Assembly (NCBI GenBank): GCA_017460225.1
Contig: JAFUBM010000013.1
Location: 60,411 to 124,410 of the forward strand
Origin: Candidatus Saccharimonadota bacterium
GTDB taxonomy: Bacteria; Patescibacteriota; Saccharimonadia; Saccharimonadales; Saccharimonadaceae
DNA: 64,000 bases
Reading direction: 5' to 3'
Positions 1 to 8,306 of the stretch are shown here, piece by piece. A program made the position numbers and the translations under genes. The notes under the pieces were generated by a model. The model did no database searches. It was not told the origin of the DNA and was given only the letters and a program-made list of their open reading frames with translations. Every line of letters starts with the position of its first letter. Positions within the stretch are counted from its first letter, which is position 1.

Positions 1-820
1 TAAAAGAGTCGCCCTTTTCTACCGGGCCAACGGGAGCGCCGGACTCATCTACAACGACGAAGGCGGGAAGATATTGGTCCTGAACGGACGGGTCTTGTTC
101 TCGGAAAAACTCGATAGCGGCACGGGCAGAGGTAAACTCATGGTCCGCCTGGCCGTGGACAATCATATCCCAACCGGTCTTGACCATCGCCCAATCGTTC
201 TCGTAACGGTCGGCGACGGCAGTCATCCGGCCAGCGCCAGAAGCGATGCGATAATCCCGGCCGGCTTTGTTAAACGGCGCAAGAAACTGTTCTAGACGGT
301 CGATAAACTTTGGCTCGCTCTGGGGCGGGACATCACGACCGTCAAAGACACAGTGGACGCGAATCTTCTCGATGCCCTCGCGGTCGGCCTCAAAAATCAT
401 TTTCTCAAGATGAGAGATAGAAGAGTGGACGTTGCCGTCGGAAAAGATGCCGGAGAAGTGGAGAGTGTGCGGACGAGAAAGCGTAGCCTTGCGAGCGAGA
501 TGGTCGATAACTTTGCGCCAGGCGGGAGAGCTAAAAACCCGACCGGTAGAAAAATCATCTTCAATCTTAGCGATGCCCTGGCGGATAATCTGGCCAGAGC
601 CGAGGGCGTTGTGACCAACCTCACTGTTCCCCATGTCGCCCGGGAGAATCCCCACGGCTTCGCCAGAAGCCTCCAGCGGAAGAGTCAGGTAATTATTCTG
701 AGCATAATCTAAGAACTCAGTATGGGCGCGGGAGACAGCGTTGCCGGGACCGTCCGGAGCGAGGCCGACGCCGTCCATTACAACTAACAAAATTGGTCCT
801 TGATACTCTAACTTGCTCAT
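1..820 (-). CDS. gpmI: 2,3-bisphosphoglycerate-independent phosphoglycerate mutase (5' part, cut by window edge)
   Basis: Interconverts 3- and 2-phosphoglycerate in lower glycolysis (cytoplasm, two metal ions). About 273 N-terminal residues are present; the rest lies beyond base 1. The start reads MSKLEYQGPILLVVMDGVGL, the alkaline-phosphatase-superfamily metal-binding start (V-x-D-G-V-G). It is followed by GDMGNSEVGHNALG, which carries the catalytic serine (GNSEVGH), and HFSGIFSDGNVHS, all typical of GpmI rather than of the 2,3-BPG-dependent enzyme. The ATG at 820 is fixed by a TATAAT -10 (832-827) ending six bases upstream. The gene is read in the same direction as the pilin gene upstream of it, with its own promoter. 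Confidence 0.93.
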   Translation of the reverse strand, partial: MSKLEYQGPILLVVMDGVGLAPDGPGNAVSRAHTEFLDYAQNNYLTLPLEASGEAVGILPGDMGNSEVGHNALGSGQIIRQGIAKIEDDFSTGRVFSSPAWRKVIDHLARKATLSRPHTLHFSGIFSDGNVHSSISHLEKMIFEADREGIEKIRVHCVFDGRDVPPQSEPKFIDRLEQFLAPFNKAGRDYRIASGAGRMTAVADRYENDWAMVKTGWDMIVHGQADHEFTSARAAIEFFREQDPSVQDQYLPAFVVVDESGAPVGPVEKGDSF

Positions 821-847
821 GGTTATATTATACCACGCGAAAAAGAA

Positions 848-3694
848 TTATAGAAAATTGTCGGGAGTGTCGGACGTAAAGCGATTGATTGGAGTCAGCT
901 GAAGGCCGCTACTGGTCCAAGTAAGCTTGCCGATAATCCAGTAACTTGGGATGAGTGAAGCAGAAGCGTCGGCGCCAGAAATCTTATGCGCCTTTTGATG
1001 GTCGGAAATCTTGTAAGAGTTGTGTTGGGTCGAGTAGAGATGGAGCTGGGGGAAGCCCATGCCGCGGTCTGTGTTGGACATAGTGGCGGAGGAAGCTTGG
1101 TCGACGGTGAATTCGTTGGAGTAATAGTAGACAAAGCTGCCTTTGGTCTGGGCGTTGACGCGGTGGCCCTCAGCCAGCCTGAGATAGATAACGGCGGTGC
1201 CGCCAGAAGCGTCGGTGGGGAGGTGGAAGCCAACAGCCGACCAAGCGTTGGCCGAGCAAGGCGGATTCTCACAAGCGTAGTAACCGTTGTCGTAGCCCGC
1301 GTACCAGACCATAGGCTCAAAGTCTACGGTGCTGGAGCCAGTGTAGAGACTGGGGTAGGAGTTGGAGACAAAGCGCGGAGCAAGGAGGAGAGTGTTAAAG
1401 AGCTTATCTGTGCCCAGCATTTCTACGGTCTGGTGGCCGCTGTCGGCATCGTTGACCTTCCAGACGGCATAGAGGTCGAGATTGCCGGAGACGGTAATCT
1501 GCTGGCCGATATTATACGTAGTCCCGGAACCGTTGGCGGAGGTGTTCCAGCTGGCGACCTTGTACGCCTCGCGGTAGAAGCTGCCAGCGCCCTCGATAGT
1601 ATAACTGCTGTTTTCTTGTTTGACGGTACTGCGGGTAGAGTTGAGGATGTTACCCTCGGCGTCCGTATCGCCATTGCCGTGGTAGGTAATGGTGTAATCA
1701 TGGAGAATCTCTTCCCACTGGGCGTAGAGAGTAATCGAGCCGAGAGTGTTGATGGCGTTGCCGGGCTGGTATGACGTGCCGGAGCCGTCGGCTTCGGTGT
1801 TCCAGCCGACGAAACGATGGTTGCTCGACGGAGCAAAGAAAGCGTTGCTGCCAACGATAGCGTTGCCGGAAACGTCGGTGCTCTGCGCCGGCATATCTCC
1901 AGAGCCGCCGTTGGCTTCATAGCTAATCACCCCAACCGTGTCCCACTGCGCATAGAGATAAACACGAGAACCTTTAGAGGCATTAAAGTTAACCGACTGG
2001 CCCGGGGAGTAAGAGTTGCCGCTACCGTCGGCGTTTTCGGTCCATTCTCTGAAGACGTGGCCACCCCAGCTAAAGGTGTCAGCCGAAGCGATAACCGTAG
2101 AGCGTCCAACTACCGGATTATTGTCTACCCAAGTCGAGGGAGAACCATCATTTTTGTTGTAGACGATATCGTAATTGTCGCCACATTTGGAAGCGAGCGC
2201 ACTCCCACTACCGCCGGTCTGGAGCATCTGGATGTCGGAGATGTAGACGACGGCGTTGTTGCTACAACAATGAGCGCCGTGGGTGAGTTTATAGTCTACC
2301 TTGAGATAGGAGCCAGCGGGGATGTCTTTAGTTGTAGTGAAACACTGCTCGGTGCGGCCGGTCTCCGTGATACAGACGGTAAAATCTCCGCGATTATAGG
2401 TCATGGCGAGGTCAAAATCTGGCGTACCGATAGTAACGTTTGAGTTTAGGCCGGTGATAGTGCGGGAATTGCTACCAATCGACACGGCGACCCCGTCGAC
2501 AAGGGTCTTGCCCTCGGCATCGACGATATCGAAGCCAATCGTAAAACCGCCACTCTCGCTAGGGTGGGCACCTATATTGCTAGCGTCGACGTGGAGAGAA
2601 AGCGAGAAGCGAGAGTTGGTCTCAAACTTGTCGTAGTAGGCGCCGAGAGAGACCGCATCCGCCGTGGAGCCAATGAGCCGGATGGAAGTTTCGTTCGGGA
2701 AAGTAACGTGTTGGCCGGCGTTGGGCTCGCAAGAAGTGTCGTAATAAGTGTAAGTTCGGTCGCCGTAGGCGTAGGAACGCTTGACGGGGTTGGGGTCTTG
2801 GCTTTGGGCGCAGACGACGCCGGAGCAGCTACGGTAGACACGGTCGCCATAAGTCTTCCACTCGTAGTTGGCAAAGGTAATCTGGCGATTCTGGTTAAGG
2901 GAGATTTGGTCGGAATTGTACAGGCGGACGGTAGTGGAGATGGTCCGGGAGCTATCCCCGCCGGGGGATTCCCAACAAGTATGGATGTAAAAATCGTAGA
3001 AGTCAGCTTCCCGTTCTTTGACTTCGTCGTCACAGCCGACCTCTTCGTAGCTAGCAGACTTGACGGCGGTGACGATAATCCCCTGCGCGCTGTTAAGCGT
3101 ACGGTCGTTAACTATGCCGCTGTCTGCGTCCGAAAGGGCAGAATCGCCATAAAAGAGGCGAGGAAAAGTCATGGTGGGAGAAAGATAAGAGGTGCTGTTG
3201 GGGCTATAATAGAGGATTACGTCTTGGAGATGGCCGTTGTCTAGCATCTCCTGTAAGGTAGCTTCGTCTAGAATGGACGGGTTGACGGCGAAAGATTTCT
3301 CCGGGATGATGTTGTTGGCGGAGCTATAAAGATCCGCGCAGGAATTATAAGTAACGCCGTCGATCTCTCCCCCGCCGGCAGCGACGGCTTCGTAGGCGGC
3401 GAGAAACTTGGCAAACTTACTATCGTCGTATTCTACGGCGCGGTCTTCGATAATCTCCCAAAGGGACTTGTAGACGTTGCTGGTGGAATGTTTTTTGGAG
3501 GAATAAGCGTCGTGAATAAAACGCAGGGCTTCGGCTTGGGTGTCGATTTCGTTACGCGCCATGGTGGTCTCTAGCGTGCCCTGGGCGGTATAGAGCCCGC
3601 GATTCATCAAGGAGATAGCGCCAACGGCGACCATACCAAAAATACCGACGGAGAACATCACTTCGATCAAAGTATCGCCGCGTAGTTTATGCAT
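848..3694 (-). CDS. Giant type IV pilin-like surface protein with InlB-type repeats
   Basis: 948 residues. The N-terminus MHKLRGDTLIEV followed by a hydrophobic helix (about 7-30) is a class III prepilin signal: cleavage after Gly6 and Glu at +5 of the mature protein. Residues 30-500 have no domain I recognise and contain scattered Cys pairs. About residues 508-745 hold three Listeria-Bacteroides (InlB B / Flg_new) repeats, each ending YAQW, YAQW and YAVW and carrying W-x3-A-x-G-S-G cores. The last 200 residues look like another beta-rich surface domain. A normal minor pilin is 130-250 residues, so this looks like a pilin anchor carrying a large adhesin. A TATAAT at 3706-3701 lies six bases before the ATG. 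Function is inferred: a pilus tip or cell-surface adhesin. Confidence 0.85.
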   Translation of the reverse strand: MHKLRGDTLIEVMFSVGIFGMVAVGAISLMNRGLYTAQGTLETTMARNEIDTQAEALRFIHDAYSSKKHSTSNVYKSLWEIIEDRAVEYDDSKFAKFLAAYEAVAAGGGEIDGVTYNSCADLYSSANNIIPEKSFAVNPSILDEATLQEMLDNGHLQDVILYYSPNSTSYLSPTMTFPRLFYGDSALSDADSGIVNDRTLNSAQGIIVTAVKSASYEEVGCDDEVKEREADFYDFYIHTCWESPGGDSSRTISTTVRLYNSDQISLNQNRQITFANYEWKTYGDRVYRSCSGVVCAQSQDPNPVKRSYAYGDRTYTYYDTSCEPNAGQHVTFPNETSIRLIGSTADAVSLGAYYDKFETNSRFSLSLHVDASNIGAHPSESGGFTIGFDIVDAEGKTLVDGVAVSIGSNSRTITGLNSNVTIGTPDFDLAMTYNRGDFTVCITETGRTEQCFTTTKDIPAGSYLKVDYKLTHGAHCCSNNAVVYISDIQMLQTGGSGSALASKCGDNYDIVYNKNDGSPSTWVDNNPVVGRSTVIASADTFSWGGHVFREWTENADGSGNSYSPGQSVNFNASKGSRVYLYAQWDTVGVISYEANGGSGDMPAQSTDVSGNAIVGSNAFFAPSSNHRFVGWNTEADGSGTSYQPGNAINTLGSITLYAQWEEILHDYTITYHGNGDTDAEGNILNSTRSTVKQENSSYTIEGAGSFYREAYKVASWNTSANGSGTTYNIGQQITVSGNLDLYAVWKVNDADSGHQTVEMLGTDKLFNTLLLAPRFVSNSYPSLYTGSSTVDFEPMVWYAGYDNGYYACENPPCSANAWSAVGFHLPTDASGGTAVIYLRLAEGHRVNAQTKGSFVYYYSNEFTVDQASSATMSNTDRGMGFPQLHLYSTQHNSYKISDHQKAHKISGADASASLIPSYWIIGKLTWTSSGLQLTPINRFTSDTPDNFL

Positions 3695-3710
3695 AAGCCT
3701 ATTATAACAC

Positions 3711-3740
3711 AGAAAATAAGCCCCGAGAGGCTTATTTTCT
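3711..3740 (-). terminator. Hairpin terminator after agmatine deiminase
   Basis: The inverted repeat AGAAAATAAGCC / GGCTTATTTTCT with a 6-base loop lies between the agmatine deiminase stop and the -10 of the pilin gene. The stem is A/T-rich at its base, so it supplies a U-rich tail in either direction. Confidence 0.6.
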
Positions 3741-3754
3741 AAAAAGTCGCCGGA

Positions 3755-4852
3755 CTAGGCTTTGGGGACTTGCTGGGTGATGCAGTGGATGTCGCCACCG
3801 CCGAGCAAAATCTCGCGAGCGTAGATAGGCTCAATCTTACGATCCGGGAAACAATCCTGGAGGATGTTGATGGCGGCTTGGTCGTGTTCGTCGTTGAAGA
3901 TGGGTAAGATAATCGCGCCGTTGCAGTTATAATAGTTGATATAACTGGCAGGGAGACGGTCACCCTCATTGCGCGGGAACGTGCCCTCGACCACGTCGAC
4001 GCCCTCGGACTCTTCCTTGGTAATCGTGATAGGATTGGGGACGTGAATCTTGACCACTTCGAGCTTGCGACCCTTGGCGTCCGTGACAGATTCTAGATAT
4101 TCTAAATCAGCTTTGGAGCGCTCATGCTGCGGGTCTTGTTCGTTGTCTTCCCAGGCGAGGACAACCTTACCCGGCGCGACAAATTGACAGATGTTGTCGA
4201 TATGACCGTTGGTGTCTTCATCCTTATAGATGCCGTAGGGGAGCCAGAGGACTTTCTCCGCGCCGCAATAATCGAGCAAATACTTTTCAATCTCTTCCTT
4301 GGAGAGGCCGGGGTTGCGACCCGGGTCGAGACAAGTCTCTTCCGTAACGAGGAGTGTGCCTTCGCCGTCGGTATGGACGGAGCCGCCTTCGAGGACAAAG
4401 CCATCGGTGCGGTAGCGGTCGACGCCCTCGATAGCGCAGACCTTGGCGGCGATAGCGTCGTCGAAGTCCCACGGGAAGTAAATCCCGTTGACGAGACCGC
4501 CGTAGCCGTTGAACTCCCAGTCCACCGCGCGCATATCGCCCTTGCCGTTGACGACAAAAGTCGGGCCGGTATCGCGAATCCAGGAATCGTTGTTGGAAAT
4601 CTCCACAACGTGGACATTTTGCAGGTTCATCCCGAGGACGTGGGCATACTGAGACTGGTTGACGCCGAGGACGACAGGCTCATACTTAGCGATGGTCTCG
4701 ACGACCTCACGGAACGCGGCTTGGGCCGGCTTGGCCCCGCCCCGCCAGTTGTCGGGGCGTTCGGGCCAAAGGAGATAGGTAGCGGCGTGCTCACTCAGCT
4801 CGGACGGCATATAAAAACCGTCTTTTTTGGGAGTAGAGTTAGCGATTCGCAC
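3755..4852 (-). CDS. aguA: Agmatine deiminase
   Basis: Hydrolyses agmatine to N-carbamoylputrescine and ammonia. Family hallmarks: STPKKDGFYMPSE near the start, LLWPERPDNWRGG, NNDSWIRDTGPTFV, WEFNGYGG, EGGSVHTDGEGTLL, and the C-terminal GGGDIHCITQQ with the catalytic Cys. I choose a GTG start at 4852 rather than the ATG at 4912. The extra 20 residues do not resemble the family, the GTG has AGAAAGG upstream, and it gives 365 residues with Cys at 357, the position I recall for the Enterococcus enzyme. The GTG start overlaps the antiporter stop by 14 bases, so translation is probably coupled. It is the last gene of the AgDI set. ArcA (arginine deiminase) is excluded by these motifs. Confidence 0.93.
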   Translation of the reverse strand: MRIANSTPKKDGFYMPSELSEHAATYLLWPERPDNWRGGAKPAQAAFREVVETIAKYEPVVLGVNQSQYAHVLGMNLQNVHVVEISNNDSWIRDTGPTFVVNGKGDMRAVDWEFNGYGGLVNGIYFPWDFDDAIAAKVCAIEGVDRYRTDGFVLEGGSVHTDGEGTLLVTEETCLDPGRNPGLSKEEIEKYLLDYCGAEKVLWLPYGIYKDEDTNGHIDNICQFVAPGKVVLAWEDNEQDPQHERSKADLEYLESVTDAKGRKLEVVKIHVPNPITITKEESEGVDVVEGTFPRNEGDRLPASYINYYNCNGAIILPIFNDEHDQAAINILQDCFPDRKIEPIYAREILLGGGDIHCITQQVPKA

Positions 4853-6290
4853 GGCGGAGAGCCTTTCTAGCTTCGTCTTTTTTGCCAGCGCGGAAGACGA
4901 GGACTTCGCCAACCGCTATACAGACGAGAGAGCTGATGATGAGGATTTTGTTGTCGGCGATAGCCTCAAGGCTAAGCTCCGGAATCAGCGTAAAGAAGAG
5001 GGAGATGCCAAGCAAGATAGCCGGGACTATGCCGAAGATGATGCGCTTCAGGCTGCCACCAGAAATCCAGTAGCCGTTTTTGTCTTGGATGCCCTTTTTG
5101 TGGAGCTTCATAAAGGCGAAGAACATCGGGACGTAGCCAATCAACAGACAGAAGAGGGAGAGGTCGAAGAATGCCCAGAACATATTGGTTAGTTCCTCGG
5201 CTTCTGGGAAGACATAGGCGAGGATGATGCCCGCGACCGAGAGAACGGCAGCAACGATGCTGGTCCAGAGAGAGACGCGAGTAGCCACACCATCACGGTT
5301 GGTCTTAGCCCAGGACTTGGGGAAGATGCCATCTTTGGCGGCGTAAGCGGTGACGGAATAGACACCAAACTGCCAGGAAGAGATGTTGGCAATCAACGTG
5401 TAGAGGAAGAAGCAGGCGACTACGGTAATGACGGCGTTGATAGCGCCGGCAGAAAGACCGACAGCCTCGAGCAGGATTTGATAAGAATCAAGCAAACCGG
5501 AGTTGGTTGCGAGATCGTCGAACGGAACGGCGACGCCGATGCCGAAGCTCGGGAGGATGTAGAACAAGGCAATCAAAACTGCGCCAAGGATGATGGCTTG
5601 CGGAATTTGCTTCTTAGGATTGTCCATATCGTCGATAAAGGTGCCGACAACTTCGAAGCCGAGCATATTGAAGATAATCAACGAGACAAAGGACACGCCA
5701 GCCCAGTCAACACCGCCTTCGGCAGAGACGAGCGGCAAGAGGTCGTGGAAAGACTCAACCGGGTTCGCCGAGCCGTGCTTAGCAAAGACGTAGATGCCGA
5801 GCGCACCGATGCCGGCGAGGGTGATAAACTTCACAATCGCGCCGAGGTTCGCCACCCAAGCAGACTGAGAGATGCGAAGCTGACCGAGAATCGTGACGAG
5901 GGCGATATAGCCAAGCTCAATCACGAGCGCGGTGACGATAGTCGGCTCCATACCGAGGATGGTCATTACGAGGGTAGTCGCGAGGTCTGCTAGCGAGGCA
6001 ATCCAGAGCGGGAAGTTGACCCAGTAGAACCAAGCCACGCGGCCGGCCCACTTTTTACCGAGGGCTTTCTTTACCCAGGTATACATACCGCCCTCACTGG
6101 GGTATTGCGTACCGAGCTCGGCGGAAATAAGAGCGTAGGGGATGAAGAAGCCGAGAATCATAATCACCCACCATGCGTATTGAGAGTTCCCGATGGCGGC
6201 GGTCGGCGCGACGGCGTCAATCACGAGAACGATACAGACCGTTGCGAGAACCGCAGAAAACAGCCTGAACTTAGGTTTTTTAGTTGGCAT
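4839..6290 (-). CDS. aguD: APC-family antiporter, probably agmatine/putrescine exchanger
   Basis: 483 residues with about 12 hydrophobic helices and typical amino acid-polyamine-organocation permease features: early ISAELGTQYPSEGGMYTWVKKALG, then GFEVVGTFIDDMDNPKKQIPQA. It sits between putrescine carbamoyltransferase and agmatine deiminase, so agmatine uptake in exchange for putrescine is the most economical role. The substrate is inferred from context, since APC sequence alone does not fix it. A strong AGGAGGG precedes the ATG, and only one base separates this ATG from the upstream carbamoyltransferase stop. The C-terminal tail is lysine/arginine-rich. Confidence 0.85.
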   Translation of the reverse strand: MPTKKPKFRLFSAVLATVCIVLVIDAVAPTAAIGNSQYAWWVIMILGFFIPYALISAELGTQYPSEGGMYTWVKKALGKKWAGRVAWFYWVNFPLWIASLADLATTLVMTILGMEPTIVTALVIELGYIALVTILGQLRISQSAWVANLGAIVKFITLAGIGALGIYVFAKHGSANPVESFHDLLPLVSAEGGVDWAGVSFVSLIIFNMLGFEVVGTFIDDMDNPKKQIPQAIILGAVLIALFYILPSFGIGVAVPFDDLATNSGLLDSYQILLEAVGLSAGAINAVITVVACFFLYTLIANISSWQFGVYSVTAYAAKDGIFPKSWAKTNRDGVATRVSLWTSIVAAVLSVAGIILAYVFPEAEELTNMFWAFFDLSLFCLLIGYVPMFFAFMKLHKKGIQDKNGYWISGGSLKRIIFGIVPAILLGISLFFTLIPELSLEAIADNKILIISSLVCIAVGEVLVFRAGKKDEARKALRRANR

Positions 6291-6291
6291 T

Positions 6292-7314
6292 TTAGTGTTT
6301 GCCCTCCTTTTGTTGTTTTATTAGATCTAGAGTCGCCTGGGCGGCGCCGCCAAAATACAAAACTAGTCCGCGTTGAGCGGTCAAACGATTCTCCGCTTGG
6401 TCGAAACAGACGGAGTTGGGTCCATCCATGACGGAATCGGAGACTTCTTCGTTACGGTTGGCTGGGAGACAGTGCATAAACTTACAGTCTGGATTCTCCG
6501 TAGCGGCCATAAGGTCATCATTGACCTGGAAGGTGGGGTAGAAATCTTTCATATAGACTTCTTTAGGGGTCTCTTTGTCGTAGAGACCGTACCAGACGTC
6601 GGTATAGACAAAATCCGCGCCCTTTAGCGCTTCGCGGTCTGACGTAACCGTAACGGAGCCGCCGTATTTTTGACAATTTTCTCGGCCGATTTTCTGGAAA
6701 TCCTCGGAGAGGAGCTTGTTTTCTGGGCCGTAATGGACGTAGTTCATACCGAGCTTGGTGGTAATCATCATCAGGCTGGCGCAGACTTGGGTACAGTCGC
6801 CAACAAAGACGACTTTGACGTCGTTCCACTTACGCTCAGGCTCGAGATTGTCTAAGATGGTGATGATGTCGCCGATCTCCTGAGTAGGGTGGTTATAATC
6901 TGACATACCGTTAATCACGGGGACGGCGGCAAACTTGCCGAGCGCCTGGACAGACTCATGACGGTCGACACGGGCCATAATGAGGTCACACATCCGGCCA
7001 AGGACCTGGGCGGTGTCTTCAATGGTCTCGTGGGCGCCGAGCTGAATCGCGCCGGGAGCGAGATTAAGCGCGTGACCGCCTAGCTGGGACATAGCCACCT
7101 CAAACGAGACGCGAGTGCGCGTGGACTTTTGCTCAAAGAGCATAGCGAGATTTTTATGATAAAGGGTATCTAGCGTACCGCCAGATTTGATGAAGTCCCG
7201 AACGACGACGGCAGTTTTGACGATGTCGAGAATCTCCGACTGGTCAAAATCTGTGGTGTCGATAAAATCCTTTTTGGACGGGACTGCATGCGTAAGCTTA
7301 TACATACTATCCAT
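6292..7314 (-). CDS. ptcA: Putrescine carbamoyltransferase
   Basis: Phosphorolyses N-carbamoylputrescine to putrescine and carbamoyl phosphate in the AgDI pathway. 340 residues. The carbamoyl-phosphate motif STRTR is at 64-68, and the transcarbamylase motifs HPTQ and HCLPA are at about 142 and 280. The context SDYNHPTQE, and CKFMHCLPANRNEEV leading to DQAENRLTAQRG, match putrescine rather than ornithine carbamoyltransferases as I know them. The start MDSMYK at 7314 is supported by TAAAAT (7326-7321) ending six bases upstream, so this gene may have its own leaderless promoter inside the cluster. The C-terminal helix is shorter than in the Enterococcus enzyme. Confidence 0.9.
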   Translation of the reverse strand: MDSMYKLTHAVPSKKDFIDTTDFDQSEILDIVKTAVVVRDFIKSGGTLDTLYHKNLAMLFEQKSTRTRVSFEVAMSQLGGHALNLAPGAIQLGAHETIEDTAQVLGRMCDLIMARVDRHESVQALGKFAAVPVINGMSDYNHPTQEIGDIITILDNLEPERKWNDVKVVFVGDCTQVCASLMMITTKLGMNYVHYGPENKLLSEDFQKIGRENCQKYGGSVTVTSDREALKGADFVYTDVWYGLYDKETPKEVYMKDFYPTFQVNDDLMAATENPDCKFMHCLPANRNEEVSDSVMDGPNSVCFDQAENRLTAQRGLVLYFGGAAQATLDLIKQQKEGKH

Positions 7315-7352
7315 AGAGCTATTTTAGCATAAACGGAATAGAAATTAAAGCT

Positions 7353-8294
7353 TTATTTAGTAATGATGGTGCCGGAGCGGAGGCGGAGGGCATCTTCGAG
7401 ATTGTCGAGCGAGCAAATCACGCCGACTTTGCCCTTCCGTGCAAACTCGGTAGTGGCAAGAATCTTGGGCAGCATAGAGCCGGCTTTGAAAAAGCCTTGG
7501 CGAGCGTAGTAGGTAGCTTCTTTGGCGGTAAGATTTTTTAGCGCGGTTTGGTTGTCTTTGCCAAAGTTAAGATAGGCGAAGTCAACCGCGGTGACGGAAA
7601 GGAATATGTCGGCTTTGATCAGCTCGGCAAGCTTCTCGGCGGCAAAATCTTTGTCGATGACAGCATCGACGCCCTTAAGGATGCGCAGGACTTTGGTCCG
7701 GTAGACCGGCACACCACCGCCGCCGGCAGCAATCACAATCGTGCCGGACTTAACAAGGTCTAAAATCTCACGTTTTTCTACGATAGACTTAGGCTTGGGG
7801 CTAGGCACAACCCGGCGCCAGCCACGCCCGGCGTCTTCCTTGACAATCCAACCTTTGGCTTTGGCAAGAGCAAGAGCTTGTTTCTCGGTATAGAACTGAC
7901 CAACGGGCTTGGACGGATTGCGGAAAGCGGGGTCGTTTTTGTCGACTTCGACTTGGGTAACGACGGTGGCAACCTTTCTATTCTTCCCTTCTTTGATAAA
8001 GGCGTTGGAGATGGACTGGGCGAGCCAATAGCCGATCTGTCCCTGAGACATGGCGACGGCGGTCTCGAGAGGCATGGCCGGAGCGTTCTTTGAGCTGGCT
8101 TCTTCTTCGTGGATCAAGATGTTGCCAACCTGGGGACCGTTGCCGTGGGCGATAATAATCTCATAGCGGCTGGAAAGCTCTGCGATGAGCTTGCCGACCT
8201 TGGCCGCGACGGCCTTTTGGGCTTCTGCAGAGACTTCACCGTTTTTTTGGAGGGCGTTACCTCCGAGAGCGATGACGACGCGCTTTTTTGCCAT
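7353..8294 (-). CDS. arcC: Carbamate kinase
   Basis: Transfers phosphate from carbamoyl phosphate to ADP, giving ATP, CO2 and ammonia. This is the energy-yielding last step of the AgDI (or ADI) route. 313 residues. Amino-acid-kinase fold signatures: VVIALGGNALQK at the start, IIAHGNGPQVGN near residue 50, VIAAGGGGVPV, and DKDFAAEKLAELI. AGGAGG lies eight bases before the ATG, as expected for an operon-internal gene. It begins 12 bases after the pgi stop. Confidence 0.95.
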   Translation of the reverse strand: MAKKRVVIALGGNALQKNGEVSAEAQKAVAAKVGKLIAELSSRYEIIIAHGNGPQVGNILIHEEEASSKNAPAMPLETAVAMSQGQIGYWLAQSISNAFIKEGKNRKVATVVTQVEVDKNDPAFRNPSKPVGQFYTEKQALALAKAKGWIVKEDAGRGWRRVVPSPKPKSIVEKREILDLVKSGTIVIAAGGGGVPVYRTKVLRILKGVDAVIDKDFAAEKLAELIKADIFLSVTAVDFAYLNFGKDNQTALKNLTAKEATYYARQGFFKAGSMLPKILATTEFARKGKVGVICSLDNLEDALRLRSGTIITK

Positions 8295-8306
8295 ATATAA
8301 TACCTC

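Noticed and set aside
986..1774. Long plus-strand frames opposite the giant pilin and other minus-strand genes
   Set aside because: Valine/glycine-rich shadow translations of GC-rich genes on the other strand, without ribosome sites or domains.
2255..2275. TTGTTG-CTA-CAACAA in the pilin gene as a fourth palindrome
   Set aside because: Arms are shorter and lack the central TAA/TTA of the shared motif; plausible by chance in a Val/Ala/Asn stretch.
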